Below are positions 9,780 to 19,400 of a DNA stretch of 64,000 nucleotides, piece after piece; positions within the stretch are counted from its first letter, which is position 1, and each line of letters opens with the position of its first letter. The position numbers and the translations under genes are program-made. Source of the DNA: Byssovorax sp. (GTDB lineage Bacteria > Myxococcota_A > Polyangia > Polyangiales > Polyangiaceae). The stretch covers positions 1 to 64,000 of the forward strand of contig JANYGI010000027.1 in the NCBI GenBank assembly GCA_025362495.1, in the 5' to 3' direction. The notes beneath the pieces were generated by a model, which was given only the letters and a program-made list of their open reading frames with translations, had not been told where the DNA came from and did no database searches.

Positions 9780-10924
9780 AGGTGGAGCACATAGAAGAGC
9801 ATGGTGAAGCCCGCGTCGATGAGGATCAGCGCGAAGAGCGAGGTGACGACCGCCGCGGTGGTGCGCCGCCCGACACCCTCGGCGCCGCCCGAGGTGGCGA
9901 GCCCCTGCTGACAGGCAATCAGCCCGACCGCGAACCCGAACACCCCCGACTTGATCAGGCCCTGAAAGATGTCCCACATGTGCAGGGCATTGCGGGTCTC
10001 GTTCAGGTAGGCCGTGATCGTCAGATCGAGGCTGAGTATGCCGACGAGTAGGCCGCCGCAGATGCCGACGAGATCGGCCAGGAGCGTGAGTATCGGCATC
10101 ACCAGGACGAGCGCGAGCATCCTCGGTATGACCAGGTAACGCCACGGGCCGAAGCCCATGGTGCGCAGGGCGTCGACCTCTTCGGAGACCTTCATCGTGC
10201 CGAGCTCGGCGGCGAACGCCGCGCCCGATCGGCCGCAGACGATGATCGCCGTCATCAGCGGTCCGAGCTCGCGCGTGATCGAGAGCCCGACCAGATCGGC
10301 GACATAAATGTTGGCGCCGAACTGCTTGAGCTGGACGGCCGACTGAAAACCCATCACGAAGCCGATCAGGAAGTTGATCAGCAGCACGATGGGCACGGCG
10401 TCGGCGCCGGTGCGGTTCATCAGCGGGGCGATCTCGCGCCAGTTGCCCGTGCTGGGGCGGCGGATGACGCCGCCGATCGCCAGGATCATCCGCCCGAGGA
10501 AGGCCAGCACGAGCTGGACCTCGTAGAAGGAGTCGGCGGTGGCCTGGCCGAGCTGGGCGATGGCGCTGCGGGCCTTCTGCTTGGGCCGCTTGTTCGGCTT
10601 GGCGTCGCCCTCGTAGAGGTCGAGGATCTTCTGGACGTGGCCAGTCGCTCCGACGAAGTCGCAGGTGCCGCCCTCGGTCTGCAGATCCCATTTGGTCTGC
10701 ACGAGGAGCGCCATCGTCCCGCCGTCGATGGACTCCACCGCGGAGAGATCGAAGCGGACCGCTTCGGGCATCTTCGGCGTGATGCGGGCCTGGAGCTCGT
10801 CCCAGAGGGACGAGGCGTCGACGAAGGTGAGAGTGCCGGAGAGGCGCACCTCGACGAGCCCTTCGGACTCCACGAGCTCGACGTCGAAGCCTGGATGAGT
10901 GGAGGAAATCTGAGCGGCGGTCAC
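9776..10924 (-). CDS. mlaE: MlaE-family permease with N-terminal STAS domain
   Basis: 382 aa. The first ~110 residues form a STAS domain (VEVRLSGTLTFVDASSLWDEL; VRFDLSAVESIDGGTMALL). The rest is a MlaE permease with about five helices, including the diagnostic ELGPLMTAIIVCGRSGAAFAAELGTM segment kept in bacterial MlaE and plant TGD1. E. coli MlaE lacks STAS and uses the separate protein MlaB, so this is a natural MlaB-MlaE fusion, as in many other bacteria. The GTG start at 10924 overlaps the AI-2E gene stop (GTGA), which fixes the boundary and indicates coupling. Confidence 0.9.
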   Translation of the reverse strand: MTAAQISSTHPGFDVELVESEGLVEVRLSGTLTFVDASSLWDELQARITPKMPEAVRFDLSAVESIDGGTMALLVQTKWDLQTEGGTCDFVGATGHVQKILDLYEGDAKPNKRPKQKARSAIAQLGQATADSFYEVQLVLAFLGRMILAIGGVIRRPSTGNWREIAPLMNRTGADAVPIVLLINFLIGFVMGFQSAVQLKQFGANIYVADLVGLSITRELGPLMTAIIVCGRSGAAFAAELGTMKVSEEVDALRTMGFGPWRYLVIPRMLALVLVMPILTLLADLVGICGGLLVGILSLDLTITAYLNETRNALHMWDIFQGLIKSGVFGFAVGLIACQQGLATSGGAEGVGRRTTAAVVTSLFALILIDAGFTMLFYVLHL

Positions 10925-12126
10925 CGGGAGGGATCCGTGGGACGAGCGAGCGCGGCGGCGTCGGGGGGCACGCTCCGCATCGTGGTGGCGCGCTTGATCG
11001 AGTTGGGGCCGGCTCCGAGGCCGACGGGGGCACCGCTGCGAACCTGAGGCATCATCGGACCGAGGATCGAAGGGATGAGAGTGTTGCCACCGAGCTTGGC
11101 GGCGACGCGCTCGGGGGGCCCGATCAGGACGGCGACCCAGCCGAGGTGATCGCTGTTCTCGAGGGAGATCTTGGCGATCATGGTGAGCGGTACGGAGAGA
11201 AGAGCACCGATCGGCCCCCAGAGCCAGCCCCAGAACACCATCGCGAGCAGGACCACGAGCGGCGAGAGGCCCAGCGTTCGCCCCATCACCTTCGGCTCGA
11301 CCACATTGCCGACGATGCCATTGATCACGAGATAGCCAATCGCCACGGCGAGGGCCGTCCCGGGCCCGTGCTGCAGCAGGGCCACGATCACCCCGGGGAC
11401 CATGGCGATCGCCGATCCGAGGTTGGGGACGAAGTGCAGCAGGAAGGCGAGCACGGCGAGCAGCACCGCGAAGTCGACCTTGAAGAACATCAGCCAGAAG
11501 CCGATCAGCACGGCGGTGGCAAAGCTGGTGATCGTCTTGACGAGGAGATACTTCTGCACCTCGCGGGCGGCGGTCTCGATGCGCTCGAGGCCGCGAGAGG
11601 TGTCCGGCAGGATGTAGCGGAGCTTGTCGCCGAAGCCGGCGATCTCCGCCAGGGCGAAGAACACCAGGAGCGGCATGACGATCAGGTGAGGGAGCACGTC
11701 GGCGCCCGCGGTGAGCGCGGTGCCGACGATGACCATCACCTTGCCAGCGTCGAAGACCGAAAGGATGCTCGCGCGCGTGGTGTGGTATCCGAGGCGCGTG
11801 ATGTACGCCGCCAGCGCGTCTGCGCCGTCTTGCGCGCGGACCCAGTAGTGGGGGAGCTGGTCTCGCGCCTCGACGCACGAATAGGCGATGAGAAGAAAGC
11901 ACGCGCCGAGGAAGCCCATGCCGACGAGCAGGGCCACCGCGGCGCCGATGCCGGCGGGGAGCCCGCGGGCGCTGAGCCAGGCGGCGATCGGCGCCGAGGT
12001 GGCGGTGATCAGCGCGGCGAGCAGCAGCGGCGCCAGCAGTGGCTGAGCGAGCTTGAGCCCGGCCACCACGATGACCACCGCAGCGAGCGTGAGCACGGTT
12101 TTCGCGGGGCCGCTACGAGAGTCCAT
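10921..12126 (-). CDS. AI-2E family transporter
   Basis: 401 aa integral membrane protein with paired N-terminal helices, a soluble middle, and the family-typical C-terminal block (LLAVLAFLLHFVPNLGSAIAMVPG; NGIVGNVVEPKVMGRTLGLSPLVVL). AI-2E family members include quorum-signal exporters and Na+/H+ antiporters; the substrate cannot be read from sequence. It is the first gene of the Mla-type operon and overlaps the permease gene by 4 bp. A role in lipid trafficking is inferred from context only. Confidence 0.9.
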   Translation of the reverse strand: MDSRSGPAKTVLTLAAVVIVVAGLKLAQPLLAPLLLAALITATSAPIAAWLSARGLPAGIGAAVALLVGMGFLGACFLLIAYSCVEARDQLPHYWVRAQDGADALAAYITRLGYHTTRASILSVFDAGKVMVIVGTALTAGADVLPHLIVMPLLVFFALAEIAGFGDKLRYILPDTSRGLERIETAAREVQKYLLVKTITSFATAVLIGFWLMFFKVDFAVLLAVLAFLLHFVPNLGSAIAMVPGVIVALLQHGPGTALAVAIGYLVINGIVGNVVEPKVMGRTLGLSPLVVLLAMVFWGWLWGPIGALLSVPLTMIAKISLENSDHLGWVAVLIGPPERVAAKLGGNTLIPSILGPMMPQVRSGAPVGLGAGPNSIKRATTMRSVPPDAAALARPTDPSR

Positions 12127-12264
12127 GAAGACCTGATAAGAGCAAGAGGATGGCTGTGCGCGCGCGAGCCGCGCGGACCCGACTCGCCACGTCGCACGGC
12201 CCGGAGCGCGCTCGCTCGCCGCTGGAGGCGAAGCGTGACGGTCCGGGCCGGGCGACTATCTACG

Positions 12265-13167
12265 TCACTTCTTGGGCTGAACGACGATCTCGACGCGACG
12301 GTTGTTGGCGCGGCCCTCGGGCGAGTTGTTCTCGCCTATGGGGCGCGTCGGCCCGAAGCCCTGCGCCGTGACGCGGTCCGCGGCGATGCCGCGCGACACC
12401 AGATAATCGCGCACGGCCTGGGCGCGGTGCTGCGAGAGCTCCTGGTTCGCCGCCGCAGTACCCTGCGAGTCGGTGTGGCCTTCGACGACCATCGTCGACT
12501 CGGGATCCTGATCGATCAGCGCCTTGGCGACGTCGTTCAGCTTGATCTGAGCCGCCGGGAGGAGATCGTACTTGCCCGAGGTGAACAGGACCGCGCCCGA
12601 GAGCGTGATCACCATGCCTCGAGTCTCCTGCTTCACCGACGCGAGGCGGGCGAGATCCGCGGCGGCCTGGGCGGCGCGCTTCTCCGCGTCCTGGCGGCGC
12701 TGAACCTCGGTCTGGAGGGCGTTGCCCTGAGCGGCGAGCGCCTGATCCTTGCTGGCGAGCGCCTGGTCCTTGTTGGCGAGCTGCTGATTCGCCATCGCGA
12801 GCTGGGCGGCCGTCATCTTCCCCTGAGCCGCGATCCCCGCGTGCATCTGGGCGATGACCTGCTCCTTGTCGGCCATCACCTGCATGGCGCGAGCGCGGGA
12901 CTCCGCGGTCTCGGTGCGACGCTCGGCGGTGTAGCCGAGATCGCGCGTCACCTGGGTATCGCCCTCTTTCTCGAACGACTGCTCCGCGGCGTCGAGAGAC
13001 TCTTTCGCGGTGTGCAGATCGGTGGGATCGAGCGTCGCCGCGGGGCCCTTCGAGGCCCGGTCATAGACCGTGCGCGCCGAGGCGAGCTCGGGGGGCGCGA
13101 TCGAGGCGGCGCAGCCGGTGGTGCCGGCGAGCGCGAGAATGAAGCCGAGGGCAGATATCGTTTTCAA
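12265..13167 (-). CDS. OmpA-domain lipoprotein with DUF4398-like N-terminus
   Basis: 300 aa. A lipobox (TTGC, Cys19) is followed by a DUF4398-like helical region (about 25-90), a coiled coil of repeated LAMANQQLANKDQALASKDQA units (about 110-165), and a C-terminal OmpA peptidoglycan-binding domain (about 180-297). The OmpA domain has the signature GHTDSQGTAAANQELSQHRA and GFGPTRPI..N.....RANNRRVEI. It probably tethers the outer membrane to peptidoglycan. It overlaps the upstream DUF4398-like lipoprotein gene by 4 bp, so the two are likely co-translated partners. Confidence 0.92.
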   Translation of the reverse strand: MKTISALGFILALAGTTGCAASIAPPELASARTVYDRASKGPAATLDPTDLHTAKESLDAAEQSFEKEGDTQVTRDLGYTAERRTETAESRARAMQVMADKEQVIAQMHAGIAAQGKMTAAQLAMANQQLANKDQALASKDQALAAQGNALQTEVQRRQDAEKRAAQAAADLARLASVKQETRGMVITLSGAVLFTSGKYDLLPAAQIKLNDVAKALIDQDPESTMVVEGHTDSQGTAAANQELSQHRAQAVRDYLVSRGIAADRVTAQGFGPTRPIGENNSPEGRANNRRVEIVVQPKK

Positions 13168-13532
13168 GGCTTCACTCCCGGGAGGTTGGCGACGGTGGTG
13201 CTCGACTGCTCGACGGCCTTCTGCTTGTCGGCAATGGCGTTCTGCTCGCGGGCCAGGGCCAGCGCGAGCTCGGCGTCGGCGCGGGCGCGCAGCAGCACGA
13301 ACGCGGCGCGCTCGTTCTCGCCGTTGGCGACGAGGGTCTTGGCTTCCGCGATCTGCTCGTCGGCGAGCTTGACCTGGAGCTTCGCGGCCGGCTGCGAGTC
13401 GGCGCCGACCTCGCGTGCGCTGCGGGAAGCCGACTCGGCATCGGCCATCGGCTGCGTCGGCGCGGGGATGCTCCCTCCGCAGGCCCAGGCGAACGGCGTC
13501 GCCGCCAGGAGTAGAATGAATCGTTTTTGCAT
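13164..13532 (-). CDS. small DUF4398-like lipoprotein
   Basis: 122 aa. The signal peptide MQKRFILLLAATPFAWAC gives a lipobox with Cys18. The mature protein is helical and Ala-rich with the DUF4398 pattern AAKLQVKLADEQIAEAKTL and ERAAFVLLRARADAELALALA. Start 13532 is fixed by the signal peptide and by GGAGAAA about 6 nt upstream on the coding strand. It heads a two-gene unit with the OmpA lipoprotein and may form a helical partner for that protein's coiled coil. A TAGTAT -10-like element about 100 bp upstream could be its promoter. Confidence 0.85.
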   Translation of the reverse strand: MQKRFILLLAATPFAWACGGSIPAPTQPMADAESASRSAREVGADSQPAAKLQVKLADEQIAEAKTLVANGENERAAFVLLRARADAELALALAREQNAIADKQKAVEQSSTTVANLPGVKP

Positions 13533-13873
13533 GATGGATTTCTCCGATCTCTCTTGCGCCCGGACGGAGACGCAGTGTTGATCGATGTGCGTTTGACGCT
13601 GAAGAACCCCCGCTCCGCGCCGGATCCAGAAGGATACTAATGGCGGCGCTCGGTCAGCGTCGTTGACCGCCCTTTTGCACGCCTCGTGCCATGCAGCTTT
13701 GTGCTTTGACTCGGGGATTTCGTGATCAGCGAGAAAGCAAAAGCGCCACACCGCGCAGGCACGTCACAGAGCGCGCTTTGCCGCACGAAACGCCTGATCG
13801 ATCGGCGCGTCGAGACGCCCGCGCACCCGCGCGCCGCCGTTTGCGAGGGGCAGCCGCGCGATGCGCGGGACGG
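13533..13873. other. 341-bp intergenic region
   Basis: Separates the DUF4398 lipoprotein start from the 3' end of the sigma-factor gene. On the minus strand a TAGTAT hexamer at 13634-13639 could serve the lipoprotein operon. Nothing else is supported. Confidence 0.5.
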
Positions 13874-15001
13874 TCACGGCTCCAGGTAGGTGTCGAGATC
13901 GCGCGCTTCGGAGGCGACCCGCAGCTTGTGCAGCGCCTCGGACTCGATCTGACGGATCCGCTCGCGGGACAGCGACAGCGACTCTCCGATCTCGGCCAGC
14001 GTGTGCGGCCGGGTGTCGTCGAGCCCGAAGCGCTTGCGGAGGATGTCTTGCTCTCGGGGCGTCAAGCCGTCGAGCAAGGCCCGTGTGGCGTGGCGCATCC
14101 GGGCTTCGTCGATGGCCTCGTCGGCGGCGGGCGTCGATCGATCGGCCGTGAAGTCCCCGAGCTCGGCCTCGTGCTCGGCGCCGGCGGGCGCCTGGAGGCT
14201 GAGCGGCTCGGGCGTCAGACCCTCGATGGCGCGGAGCTTCTCGGGCGCGAGGCCGCTGCGCTCCTCGAGCTCGGACGCGCTCGGCTCGCGGCCGTGCTCC
14301 AGGGCGAACGCGCTCCGCACCCGTCGCACCTTCTTCGAGCTCTCGTCGAGGTGCACGGGGAGGCGAATGGTCCGCGCCTGATCGGCGATGGCCCGCGCCA
14401 TCTGTTGCCGCACCCACCACGAGGCATAGGTGCTGAAGCGGTGCCCGCGGCGGTGATCGAACTTCTCCGCGGCGCGCAGCAGGCCGATGTTCCCCTCCTG
14501 GATGAGATCGTGGAGCAGCAGGCCGCGGCCGAGCATCCGCGAGGCGAACGAGAGCACGAGTCGCACGTTGCCGAGGACGAGCTCGGACCTGGCGCGCTCG
14601 GCGGCGGCGCGGCCCGCGAGGATCGCCGCGAGCGTGTGCTTCGCGGCCTCGCCGCGCGCGACGGGAGCGGCCTCGAGCGCGCGGACGAGGCGATCGAAGG
14701 CGAGGCGCTGCGGTCGACCCGGCGCGAGGGCGGCCTCGACCGCGGCGCGATCTTCGGGGCCGACGCCGAGCTCGCGTCGGGCGATCGGCGACGCGAGGAC
14801 GGCGTCGACCACCGCGCGCTCGCCGTCCTCCATCCGACGGGCCAGCTCGACCTCGTCTTCGCGGGTGAGCAGGGGCCGGTGTTCGAGGCGGCCGAGGTAG
14901 AGGCTGGCGAGCGGCGAGCGCGGGGCGACCGCGCTCGGGGCCCGGCGGCGGGACATCGGAGCAGGGGTGACGGGCGGGGGAGTCGAGACGTGCGGAGTCA
15001 T
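13874..15001 (-). CDS. RpoD-like (group 2) RNA polymerase sigma factor
   Basis: 375 aa. Region 1.2 is at about 27-75 (PLASLYLGRLEHRPLLTREDE). Region 2 contains DLIQEGNIGLLRAAEKFD and FSTYASWWVRQQMARAI. Region 3 contains GREPSASELEERSGL, and region 4 has a helix-turn-helix (TLAEIGESLSLSRERIRQIE). It lacks region 1.1 and is much shorter than primary RpoD, so it is a secondary sigma-70 like the RpoD-related developmental or stress sigma factors of myxobacteria. The start at 15001 (MTPHVS) was chosen because the upstream frame is non-homologous. A ~330-bp leader with strong hairpins lies upstream. Confidence 0.92.
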   Translation of the reverse strand: MTPHVSTPPPVTPAPMSRRRAPSAVAPRSPLASLYLGRLEHRPLLTREDEVELARRMEDGERAVVDAVLASPIARRELGVGPEDRAAVEAALAPGRPQRLAFDRLVRALEAAPVARGEAAKHTLAAILAGRAAAERARSELVLGNVRLVLSFASRMLGRGLLLHDLIQEGNIGLLRAAEKFDHRRGHRFSTYASWWVRQQMARAIADQARTIRLPVHLDESSKKVRRVRSAFALEHGREPSASELEERSGLAPEKLRAIEGLTPEPLSLQAPAGAEHEAELGDFTADRSTPAADEAIDEARMRHATRALLDGLTPREQDILRKRFGLDDTRPHTLAEIGESLSLSRERIRQIESEALHKLRVASEARDLDTYLEP

Positions 15002-15211
15002 CAGTCGGCTTTCCAGGGACCTCCGAGGTGAGGCGGTGAGAGGTGGGTGGTTTGCGTCGGCCACGCGCCAGGTACGTTCCTGACCATCGCTCACGATAAC
15101 CACCCGCGCACCCCGCGAAAGACTCTCTGTCTGGAACGCTCCTGTCGAGCTCGTCAGACTGCCACTCTCCGGCGGCTCAGCGTCTGGCCGGCATGCGCCG
15201 TCCAGCCTCTT

Positions 15212-15237
15212 CCCCTGTCTCAGGGGGCTCCGCCCCC
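15212..15237. repeat. overlapping, mutually exclusive hairpins
   Basis: CCCCTG (15212-15217) can pair with CAGGGG (15221-15226), or GGGGGC (15223-15228) with GCCCCC (15232-15237). The shared G tract allows only one stem at a time. It lies about 210 bp before the sigma-factor start. Confidence 0.7.
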
Positions 15238-15276
15238 TCCCGGCGCCGGAAGTAAATTCCGCCACCTTCACCCCTG

Positions 15277-15300
15277 GTTTCGGGGCCCCAGCCCCGAAAC
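15277..15300. terminator. 10-bp perfect hairpin
   Basis: GTTTCGGGGC, loop CCCA, GCCCCGAAAC. It sits between the phosphatase stop and the sigma-factor leader and is a terminator or attenuator candidate on the minus strand. Confidence 0.55.
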
Positions 15301-15301
15301 G

Positions 15302-15338
15302 GCTGAGAGGCTGACCGAAAACCGGTCACCCTCTCAGC
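15302..15338 (-). terminator. hairpin overlapping the phosphatase stop codon
   Basis: A 9-bp outer stem (GCTGAGAGG/CCTCTCAGC) and a 6-bp inner stem (TGACCG/CGGTCA) close a 5-nt loop. The phosphatase stop (15334-15336) lies inside the stem. It is probably the 3' end of that transcript. Confidence 0.55.
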
Positions 15339-16113
15339 TCGTGGAGGCGAGGGACTCGAGCGCGTCGGCGTGGACCCGCGCGTCGCCCGCCGCGATCACC
15401 GAGCCGTCGCTCGCGGCGCCGAGCGGCTGTCCGCGCCAGTCGGTGATCACGCCGCCCGCTCCTTCCACGACAGCGGCGAGTGCCGCGAAATCGTGGAGCT
15501 TGAGCCCCGACTCGATCACCAGATCGAGCCCGCCGCTCGCGACGAGGCCATATTGATAGCCATCGCCGCCGTAGCTGACGAGGCGGGCCTGCGCGGCGAC
15601 GCGGTCGAAGGCTCGCTTCGCCGCGGCGTCGAAGTACTGCGGCCCCGTGGTGGAGAGGCGGGCGCGCGCGAGCGACGGGCAGACGCGAGCGCGCGCGGGG
15701 CGATCGCCGAGCACCGTGGCGCGGCCCGCGGCCCCGAGCCAGCGATCGCCGACGATGGGTTGATCGATGAGGCCGAGCACCGGTGAGCCGCGGAAGAGCA
15801 CGCCGATCAGCGTCGTGAAGAGGGGTTTGCCGGTGATGAAGGCTCGGGTCCCGTCGATGGGATCGAGCACCCAGACGACCTCTGCGTCTTCGCGGGTGCG
15901 GCCGAGCTCTTCGCCGATGACGCCGTGGCCCGGTGCGCGCTCGGCGAGGAGCGCGCGCATGGCGATCTCGGCCTCGCGATCGGCGATGGTGACCGGGCTA
16001 CCGTCGTCCTTGTCGTCGGCGTCGATCGCGGCGCGGTAGTAGCGGCGGAGCACGACGCCGGCCGCGTCGGCGAGCTGGTGCGCGAGGGCGATGAGGTCGT
16101 GATCGGGGAGCAT
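15334..16113 (-). CDS. inositol-monophosphatase-fold phosphatase, HisN-like
   Basis: 259 aa with the full FIG superfamily metal site: the Glu of GEELG (about 68-72), DPIDGT (about 83-88), and the late motif LKLHDFAALAAVVEGAGG. The N-terminal SPVTIADREAE and length match histidinol-phosphatases of the HisN/ImpL type as well as inositol-1-phosphatases. Sequence alone does not settle the substrate, and there is no his operon nearby. The ATG at 16113 is supported by the conserved N-terminal helix. A possible 30-codon leader peptide lies immediately upstream. Confidence 0.88.
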   Translation of the reverse strand: MLPDHDLIALAHQLADAAGVVLRRYYRAAIDADDKDDGSPVTIADREAEIAMRALLAERAPGHGVIGEELGRTREDAEVVWVLDPIDGTRAFITGKPLFTTLIGVLFRGSPVLGLIDQPIVGDRWLGAAGRATVLGDRPARARVCPSLARARLSTTGPQYFDAAAKRAFDRVAAQARLVSYGGDGYQYGLVASGGLDLVIESGLKLHDFAALAAVVEGAGGVITDWRGQPLGAASDGSVIAAGDARVHADALESLASTS

Positions 16114-16496
16114 CGTTCAGCGTTCGGGGAGCGCCGGCGGCGCGGTCGTGAGCTGGAGCAGGCGCTCGCACTGCGCGCTCGCCTCGTCCCGGCCGAGGCC
16201 GAGCATCATCGTTCTTCGCCTGCCGCGGCGAACTCTACGCTGATGGCCCCGCGCGTGTCGACGCGAGTCGCGCGAGCCCCCTCGCGGAGGCGGGCCGGCG
16301 CCCGGCAGCGCGAGGCGCGATCCCCGAGATCACACCCCATGATCTCGTGGATCCGAGCAATCCAACCCCCCTGGCAAACGATTGATCCATTCTGCGCGCG
16401 CGGCATTTCAGGGTCGGATCCGCGGGGCAGAGCCACGCGGTGGTCCGCCGTGCCCAGCGCTCCATTGGTCCAGAACGTGCTCCAGCGTGAAGGGAC
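16114..16496. other. 383-bp divergent intergenic region
   Basis: Lies between the minus-strand phosphatase and the plus-strand DUF2169/pentapeptide gene and should carry promoters for both. A possible minus-strand 30-codon frame (16117-16209) is seen, but no consensus promoter could be assigned confidently. Confidence 0.5.
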
Positions 16497-19400
16497 ATGA
16501 GCGTGACCACTTCAGCCGTCTCGATCGCGACCACCGGCGAGGTCCCCATCTCGGTGGCGACGGCGCTCTTTCGTCACCGCGGGAGCCTGCATCTCACGGT
16601 GATCGTCAAGGCCCGCTTCGCGTACACGCCCGACGGCCCGGCCGTGATCCGGCCCGCGCCGGGGATCGTCGTGCGCGATCGCAACTACGGGCGTAGCGCG
16701 CACCGCAGCGTCGGCGCGGCCAGCGATCTCGCGCCGCGGCTCCCGCGCGCGCAGGTGATGGTCGTCGGCCAGGCCTACGCGCCGCCGGGCGAGTTCGTCG
16801 TCGCCGGCTCGGTCCGCCTCGTCGTGGGCCGCAAAGAGACCTCGATCGACCGGACGCTTCATGTCCTCGGCGACTCCATCGAAGGCGCGCGCCAGCCTTA
16901 CCAGAAGATGCGCGTGGCCTACGAGCGCGCGGCCTTCAGCGACGAGAACCCGGTCGGCATTCCGGCCGAGGTGGGTTCACCGAACCTCGTCGATCCCGCC
17001 CGCCCCGGCGCGCCCGCGGCGTTCGGCCCGATCTCGCGATACTGGCCCTCTCGCCGCGATCTCCTCGGCGAGCTCGATCGCGGCGAGCTCGATCGCGACA
17101 TCCCTGTTTTCCCCGACGATTTCGACTGGAGCTATTTCCATTCGGCGCCGGTCGAGCAGCGCCTCGACGCCCTCGTCGGTGACGAGTGGATCCTGCTCGA
17201 CGGGATGCATCCGGTGCTCGCGCGGGTGAAGATCGAGCTCCCGTCGGCCGCGGCGGCCGCGCGGCTGACGACCGCAGGCAGCGCCACCGTCGCGCTCGAT
17301 CTGAGCCTGGATACCGTGGCGATCGACGCCGATCTCCAGAGCTTCGATCTCGCGTGGCGCGGCGTCGCGCCGCTGTCGATCGACGAGTCCGAGCTCGGGC
17401 GGGTGGCGATCGTCGCGGGCCTCGCGCTCCCGGGCGTGCCCCTCGTGTGGCCGCGCCGCGAGGCCCCCGCGAGCGACGCGGCGCCCTCGATCGACGACAC
17501 CGAGGTTCGCTCTCCCGCGCAGACTCAGGCGATGTCCGGTGAGCGCGTCGAGGCGCTGCGGCGCATCCCCGTCGCTCCATTTCCCATCGCCGCGCCGGGC
17601 GTCCCCGTCGCGACGGCGCCCATCCCCGGCGCTCCGTGGCCAGCGCCGCCGGCCGCGCCTCGCTTCAACGCGCCTCCGCTCGACTACGCTCCTCCGGCCG
17701 CGCCGCTCGTCGATCGCGACGTCTCCGCCAGCGCCGACGAGGCCGCCCACGAGGTGACGATCACCAGCGTCGAGGCCCCGTTCACGCTGCCGTTCGCCGC
17801 GCCGGAGCTGCCCAGCGCCGGGCCCCCGGTGCTCGCGGCGATCCCCGCGCGCGTCCGCCCGGCGATACCGATCGTCAACCTCTCGCGCACCAGCGCGCTG
17901 ACGGTTCCGTGGCAGGTGCGCCCGCCGCAGAGCTCGCTCACGCTCCTCGTCAAAGGCACCTTCGATCTCGTGCCCGACGGCGCCGCCGCGCTGCGCGAGG
18001 AGAGCGATCTCCCGAGCGGCGAGGCGCACCTCGGGACCTCGCTCGAAGGCAGCGTGTCGTATCCGTCGGACTTCGCCGTCTTCAAGCCGCGGGCCGACGT
18101 CACGCTCACCGGCACGGCCCACGCGCCCTCGGGCAGCGCCCCGTTCATGGCGGTGCGGTTCCGCCTCGGCTCGGACGACAACGGCTTCGATCGTCGGCTG
18201 ATCGTCTTCGGCGATCGGCGCTGGACCCCCGGTCTCCTCGGCGACTCGGCGAGCCTCCCCGAGCCCTTCACCGCGCTGCCGCTGGTGCACGAGCGGGCCT
18301 TTGGCGGCCGCGACTTCGACGAAAATCCCGCCGGAGTGGGCCACCGCAGCGCGGCCGCGCGCGGCGAGATCGCGCGCCTGCCCAACCTCGAAGATCCCTC
18401 GCACCTGATCCTGCGGCACGATCAGACGCCGCGCCCGGTCGGGTTCGGCCCCATCCCCTCGGGCTGGAAGGAGCGACGAGCGAAGCTCGGCACCTACGAC
18501 AACCGCTGGTTCCGCACGCGCTGGCCTTATTTCCCCGAGGATTTCGACTGGGGATATTTCCAGGCGGCGCCCTCCGCGCAGCAGCTCGCGTACCTCCGCG
18601 GCGACGAGCCGTTCGAGATCGCCGGGACGCACGCCGACAGGGCCTCTCTCCGCGGGGCTCTCCCCGGCCTGCGCATGCGCGGCTTCGCGCAGCGAACGGC
18701 AGCAGCGGGCGGGCAGATCGTCGAGGTCCCCCTCCAGCTCGACACCGTGCACTTCGACACCGACGCCGGCACGGTGAGCCTGGTCTGGCGCGGCCTCATC
18801 GAGGTCAGCGACGAAGAGGCGCCCGAGCTCGCGGCGTTCCTGGTCCTCGACGAATCGCTCGGCGACGCGCCGATCACCGCCGACGAGGCGCAGGCTCGCT
18901 TGCTCGCGGCGCTCACGCCGCTCGAGCCCGTCGCGCTCGATCCGATCGACACGCCGGCTCCGGCCAACGACGAGGCTCCCGCTGCGGCTCCCGTCGATCC
19001 CGACGAGATCGCCGCGATGGCGCGCCTCGAAGCGCTGCTCGTCACGCAGGAGCAGATGCGCGTCGACATCCTCCGCAAATCGGGGCTCACCGACGAGCAG
19101 ATCAACGCCCCGCCGCCCGAGCCGCCGCCGCCGGATCCGCAGGCGATCGCCGAGAGCCTCCGCCTCAACGGCGCGACCGAGGAAGAGGTCGCCGGGTTCC
19201 TCGAAGCGCTGAAGCCCGACGCCGACAGCGACGCGGAAGAGCGCGAGTCGCGGAGCGTCCGCGCCCGGGCCCGCGCGCTCCGGCTGCTCGAGGACCGGGC
19301 CTCTTTCGACGGCGAAGATCTCGCCGACGTCGATCTCGCGGGCCTCGATTTCTCGGGTGCTTCGCTCGAAGGAGTGCTGCTCGACGGCTCGGATCTCCAC

